Assembly: GCA_964577055.1 (NCBI GenBank)
Contig: CAZNWC010000004.1
Coordinates: 124,001 to 188,000 of the forward strand
DNA: 64,000 bases
Source of the DNA: PNNG01 sp964577055
Lineage (GTDB): Bacteria > Bacteroidota > Bacteroidia > UBA7662
Reading direction: 5' to 3'
Each line of letters opens with the position of its first letter. The stretch's first letter is position 1. Made by a program: the position numbers and the translations under genes. The notes under the pieces were generated by a model that was given only the letters and a program-made list of their open reading frames with translations, did no database searches and was not told the origin of the DNA. Positions 60,889 to 64,000 of the stretch are shown here, piece after piece.

Positions 60889-63237
60889 ATGTTCAAGAAA
60901 ACCCTACTCCTGTTGGTTACCGTGGGCTGGTTATGGGCTGTGCAGCAACGCTGGGGCGACCTGCCGCTGCTCTCTCGCTTTTTCACCTACGCCACTTCAC
61001 CCTTGCAAATCGACAATCGATTTGAAAATAGCCTCGACTTGCGGCAAAGTCCTTTTGGTACCGTGGAGTTGGGTTACGACAGTCTGGGTGTACCGCACAT
61101 CTTCAGTGAACAGCAATTGGCTGCCGATTATGCCACCGGCTATGTGCATGCCCGAGATCGCCTTTTCCAAATGGAAATGATTGTACGGGTGGTGACAGGT
61201 AGGGTCAGCGAGGTGGCGGGTGAAGCCGCCCTCAACAGCGATTTATTTTGGCGCAAATTTGAATTCGAGCGCTTGGTGCCTGGTTGGTACGCAGCCATGG
61301 CAGATAGCTTGCCCGATTTGGCCAAACGCCTCGAGGCTTATGCTGCCGGCGTAAACGATTACCGCCGTTTGATGGCTTACGGTTCGATGCCGCTCGAGTA
61401 CCATCTCTTGGGCATTGACCCCATGGAGTGGAAGGCCGAAAACATCTTTTACCTTCTCAAGTACATGACCCATGTACTCACCTATTCGGAAGATGACCTC
61501 AAGGCCACCGAAATTCGCAGTCAGTTGGGCTTGCCGCTTTACAACTTCTGGTACCCACATTATAGCCGTGCCCCACATGCCATTTATCCCGATTTCAGCA
61601 TGCCCGACAGTATTATGCAAGCCCTCTTGCCCGATGTAGAAGAGGTGTTGATTGACGGTCCGGGACACAATTATCCTCAGGCCTACATCAAAAACAACGA
61701 CGAGCTGAGCTTGGGCTCCAACAACTGGGCAGTACAGGGCCGCAAATCGGCTACTGGAAATCCTTTTTTGTGCAACGATACCCATTTGCAATTGGCATTC
61801 CCCTCCACTTGGTATGAGGTGCACAAGGCCGTTGGGGGACGCATCACCCGTGGTTTCAGCATTGCCGGCTCGCCTTTCGTCATAACCGGCTTCAACGACA
61901 GCATTGCCTGGGGCATGACCAATGCCACTTGGGACCTGGTAGATTTTTACCAACTCGAGGTCAACAAAGACGCTACTGAATACAAACTCGATGGTGCATG
62001 GGAGCAGCTAGAGCCCTTTGAAGTACGCATTGCCGTTAAAGGCAAGCCCGATGTGGTAAAAACCTACTACCGCTCGTATTTTGGTCCGGTTGACACCGCT
62101 GCCGGCCGCTACTTGGCCGTAAACTGGATTGCCATGCAGCCCACCAACGAAGCCATTGCCTTTGATGGTTTGGAGCGTGCCAACCACATCGACGATGCCA
62201 AAGCTGCCCTGCAGCATTTCATGCAGCCGCCGCAGAACATGATTTTGGCCGATCACCGCGGCAATATCGGGCTCATGACCTCGGGTATGGCCTGCTTGCA
62301 TCCTTCGCCCGAGAAAGGCATCCGCCAAGGGGTAAAGAAGGAGCAACGCATTGGTTATACGCCCATGCAGAACTACCTGAATCATTTCAATACCACACGT
62401 GCCTATGTGTACAGTGCCAATCAGGAGCACATCAACCACCCACTGTCGGCACACATTAGCACCCGCTACGAGCCGGCAGCACGCGGCAAGCGCATCACCG
62501 AATTGCTCGAAGCCCGCGACAGCCTGGGCGTTGCCGAGCTCCGTGCCTTGCACATGGATGTTGTAGATGTAGAATGGCGTTTGTTGGGCAAACACCTTCT
62601 GGCAGTAGCCGGTGCTGATACCAGTTTCTTCAGCGGCTGGGAAGGCCAAATGGACACTGCATTGGTTGCGCCCACCTTGTTTTTCAATTTCAAAATCAAC
62701 TTGGTGCAAGCCTTGGTGCGGCATTTGGGCGGTGAACTGCGATTGCCCCCATCGGAACAGCATATTTTTAACACCATGTCGATGGACGACTCTTTGCCAC
62801 TCAAGGCAGGCTGGTTATCCGCTCAAACCCTGGCAAAGGAAGCCTGGGACAGCAGTTTGCTGCAACTCAACGATCGGTTCGGTGTCAACAGGCAAGATTG
62901 GGTGTATGGTAAATTCCACCAAACCAACATACAGCACTTATTGCGCTTGCCCCAACTGGCCATGCCGCTTTTTGCAAGCAATGGCAACAACCGCACCGTG
63001 AATGTAGCCAGCAAATTGCCCAGCACCCATGCGGCCAGCATGCGCACCATCATTGAATTAACGCCCCAAGGGCCCAACGCCCTCTTGATGCTCACAGGCG
63101 GCCAAAGCGGTCGCTTCAACAGTCCCAATTACAGCGACCAGGTGTTGCATTGGTTGGGTGGCACCTACCATGTTGCGCGCTTGGAGCGCACATTCCGTCC
63201 CGATTTGTACCGTACCACCGTTCGTTTTAACCGCTAA
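60889..63237 (+). CDS. Penicillin acylase family protein (Ntn hydrolase, S45)
   Basis: 782 residues from the ATG at 60889, which gives an N-terminal anchor (KKTLLLLVTVGWLWAVQ). The alpha chain has VPHIFSEQQLAADYATGYVHARDRLFQMEMI. The autocatalytic cut would expose Ser277 of LGSNNWAVQGRKSATGNPFL as the N-terminal nucleophile of the beta chain, with FVITGFNDSIAWGMTNATWD and the later NGNNRTVNVA segment completing the site. Members cleave amide bonds of penicillins, acyl-homoserine lactones or cyclic lipopeptides. The substrate here is unknown. It is followed closely by a membrane protein and a lycopene cyclase gene. Confidence 0.93.
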   Translation: MFKKTLLLLVTVGWLWAVQQRWGDLPLLSRFFTYATSPLQIDNRFENSLDLRQSPFGTVELGYDSLGVPHIFSEQQLAADYATGYVHARDRLFQMEMIVRVVTGRVSEVAGEAALNSDLFWRKFEFERLVPGWYAAMADSLPDLAKRLEAYAAGVNDYRRLMAYGSMPLEYHLLGIDPMEWKAENIFYLLKYMTHVLTYSEDDLKATEIRSQLGLPLYNFWYPHYSRAPHAIYPDFSMPDSIMQALLPDVEEVLIDGPGHNYPQAYIKNNDELSLGSNNWAVQGRKSATGNPFLCNDTHLQLAFPSTWYEVHKAVGGRITRGFSIAGSPFVITGFNDSIAWGMTNATWDLVDFYQLEVNKDATEYKLDGAWEQLEPFEVRIAVKGKPDVVKTYYRSYFGPVDTAAGRYLAVNWIAMQPTNEAIAFDGLERANHIDDAKAALQHFMQPPQNMILADHRGNIGLMTSGMACLHPSPEKGIRQGVKKEQRIGYTPMQNYLNHFNTTRAYVYSANQEHINHPLSAHISTRYEPAARGKRITELLEARDSLGVAELRALHMDVVDVEWRLLGKHLLAVAGADTSFFSGWEGQMDTALVAPTLFFNFKINLVQALVRHLGGELRLPPSEQHIFNTMSMDDSLPLKAGWLSAQTLAKEAWDSSLLQLNDRFGVNRQDWVYGKFHQTNIQHLLRLPQLAMPLFASNGNNRTVNVASKLPSTHAASMRTIIELTPQGPNALLMLTGGQSGRFNSPNYSDQVLHWLGGTYHVARLERTFRPDLYRTTVRFNR

Positions 63238-63240
63238 GCC

Positions 63241-63603
63241 ATGCGCATCAAACCCGAACTCTTTTTATACGCCGTGAGCTTGTTTTTGCTCGTGCATGTG
63301 CAAATGAACCTCCACCAATTTGCCTTTTTTGTGGGAGGCTCCATCATTGTGGGCTTGCTGCCTATTCGCCAAGCCAAATGGTGGAAGTTTGCTTTGTTGG
63401 AATTGGCAGCTTTGGCCGCATGCTTGTTCTTGAACAAACCTTCTTCGGCTGTGTTAGACATGGTGGGCAGCATCGCTGGAACGGGCGGCCCTGGTTTTAT
63501 TGCGGCAGTGGTGATATTTAGTACCATTACGATGGTGCTTACCACCACTACCATTTACGAAATCGTTACCAAAGCCTTGTTCCGGAAATACCTGACCAAA
63601 TAG
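63241..63603 (+). CDS. Small membrane protein of unknown function
   Basis: 120 residues with four hydrophobic segments (LFLYAVSLFLLVHV, FAFFVGGSIIVGLLP, FALLELAALAACLFL, GFIAAVVIFSTITMVLTT). No recognised domain. It starts three bases after the acylase stop and ends two bases before the lycopene cyclase GTG, so it belongs to this unit. Nothing in the sequence ties it to carotenoid synthesis. Confidence 0.75.
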   Translation: MRIKPELFLYAVSLFLLVHVQMNLHQFAFFVGGSIIVGLLPIRQAKWWKFALLELAALAACLFLNKPSSAVLDMVGSIAGTGGPGFIAAVVIFSTITMVLTTTTIYEIVTKALFRKYLTK

Positions 63604-63605
63604 CG

Positions 63606-64000
63606 GTGAGCGATAACCATTACGACTACATCATTGCCGGGGCTGGAGCTGCCGGATTAAGTTTGGCCCTGCGCCTGGCCAGTAAGCCCTTTGCCAATAA
63701 GCAGGTGTTGTTGGTCGACCGCTCGGCCAAGCGTGAAAACGACCGCACTTGGTGTTTCTGGGAAAAAGGTCCGGGCATGTACGACGAAGTCGTATACCGC
63801 AGTTGGGACGTTGTGAATTTTTACGGTCCCAATGCCGCCCTCGACCTCCGCATGGCCCCATACCGTTACAAGATGTTGCGTGGGCTCGATTTTTACGATT
63901 ATGCCCTCAACAAATTGAACGACTCACCCAATGTGGTGGTGAAAAAAGCCGAGATCTACGATATCGGACTCAGTGGAACCGAGGCTGAAGTAAATACCTC
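63606..64000 (+). CDS. crtY: Lycopene cyclase family protein, N-terminal part
   Basis: Runs off the right edge; 131 residues are visible. It starts with GTG at 63606, two bases after the previous stop. The FAD-binding fold begins YDYIIAGAGAAGLSLALRLA, and the lycopene cyclase motif DRTWCFWEKGPG is present, followed by the RMAPYRYKMLRGLDFY segment. CrtY-type cyclases close beta-ionone rings on lycopene to make beta-carotene. A carotenoid pathway is therefore likely. Confidence 0.85.
   Translation, partial: MSDNHYDYIIAGAGAAGLSLALRLASKPFANKQVLLVDRSAKRENDRTWCFWEKGPGMYDEVVYRSWDVVNFYGPNAALDLRMAPYRYKMLRGLDFYDYALNKLNDSPNVVVKKAEIYDIGLSGTEAEVNT

Noticed and set aside
1..64000. tRNA, rRNA, tmRNA or RNase P RNA genes
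   Set aside because: No T-loop or conserved RNA core was recognised on either strand by reading; a covariance-model scan would be decisive.

Overview
The window looks like a chromosomal segment of a Bacteroidota bacterium, probably of the Chitinophagia/Saprospiria/Sphingobacteriia type; the exact family cannot be read from the sequence. The evidence is: SprA of the type IX secretion system (T9SS) in the order maeB-ruvA-sprA, four exported proteins ending in T9SS type A sorting domains, SusC-like TonB receptors with a carboxypeptidase-like N-terminal domain, a YtxJ-type bacillithiol protein, a fused two-oxoacid dehydrogenase E1, and many promoters with the Bacteroidota -7 box TAnnTTTG. No rRNA, tRNA, CRISPR array, prophage or insertion sequence was seen. 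The content is mostly housekeeping with some lineage-specific genes.

Layout. 1-2.4 kb: the 5' part of a TonB receptor on the minus strand under a TPP riboswitch, the remnant of an alpha/beta hydrolase, and an outer-membrane beta-barrel. 2.4-12.4 kb: the maeB-ruvA-sprA operon. 12.6-17 kb: a LamG/Ig-like T9SS cargo, then tatA-gatA-glycosyltransferase. 17-19.5 kb: a sterol-desaturase-family membrane enzyme and a YhhN lysoplasmalogenase, separated by a tandem duplication. 19.5-23.4 kb: a minus operon of M16 peptidase, O-methyltransferase, glucosaminidase-LysM protein and hpt. 23.5-25 kb: two methyltransferases. 25-29.7 kb: a GNAT-like gene, a 24-25 bp tandem repeat array, ettA, a PyrR-like phosphoribosyltransferase and a DUF3332 lipoprotein with no ordinary start codon. 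29.7-34.2 kb: WG-repeat protein, RidA, a short 3-hydroxyacyl-CoA dehydrogenase-like protein and a subtilase. 34.2-36.5 kb: two small lipoproteins, ytxJ, adk and obgE. 36.5-43.7 kb: a THUMP-like methyltransferase, NlpC/P60 peptidase, amylase and amidohydrolase lipoproteins, and a WecA/TagO-type transferase. 43.8-47.6 kb: the operon guaB-pheS-hydroxyacyl-CoA dehydrogenase-Rieske-like lipoprotein. 47.6-53.6 kb: chrA with an oxygenase, the E1 fusion and metK. 53.6-60.7 kb: an AAA/DUF4143 ATPase, a frameshifted N-formylglutamate-amidohydrolase-like T9SS protein, and a TonB receptor paired with an esterase-like T9SS protein. 60.9-64 kb: penicillin acylase, a small membrane protein and the start of a lycopene cyclase.

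How they fit together. SprA is the outer-membrane exit channel for cargo such as the LamG/Ig protein, the subtilase, the amidohydrolase-like protein and the esterase-like protein. Thiamine uptake is probably controlled by the TPP riboswitch on the first receptor. The desaturase-family protein and lysoplasmalogenase may share a role in ether-lipid turnover. The clearest unusual signals are non-coding or in start sites: the 24-25 bp repeat array ending at the ettA promoter, a perfect hairpin filling the guaB leader, a CTG start behind a 16-bp hairpin, stacked -7 boxes, and a Rieske-like protein whose histidine ligands are replaced. No wholly new multi-gene system was identified with confidence.
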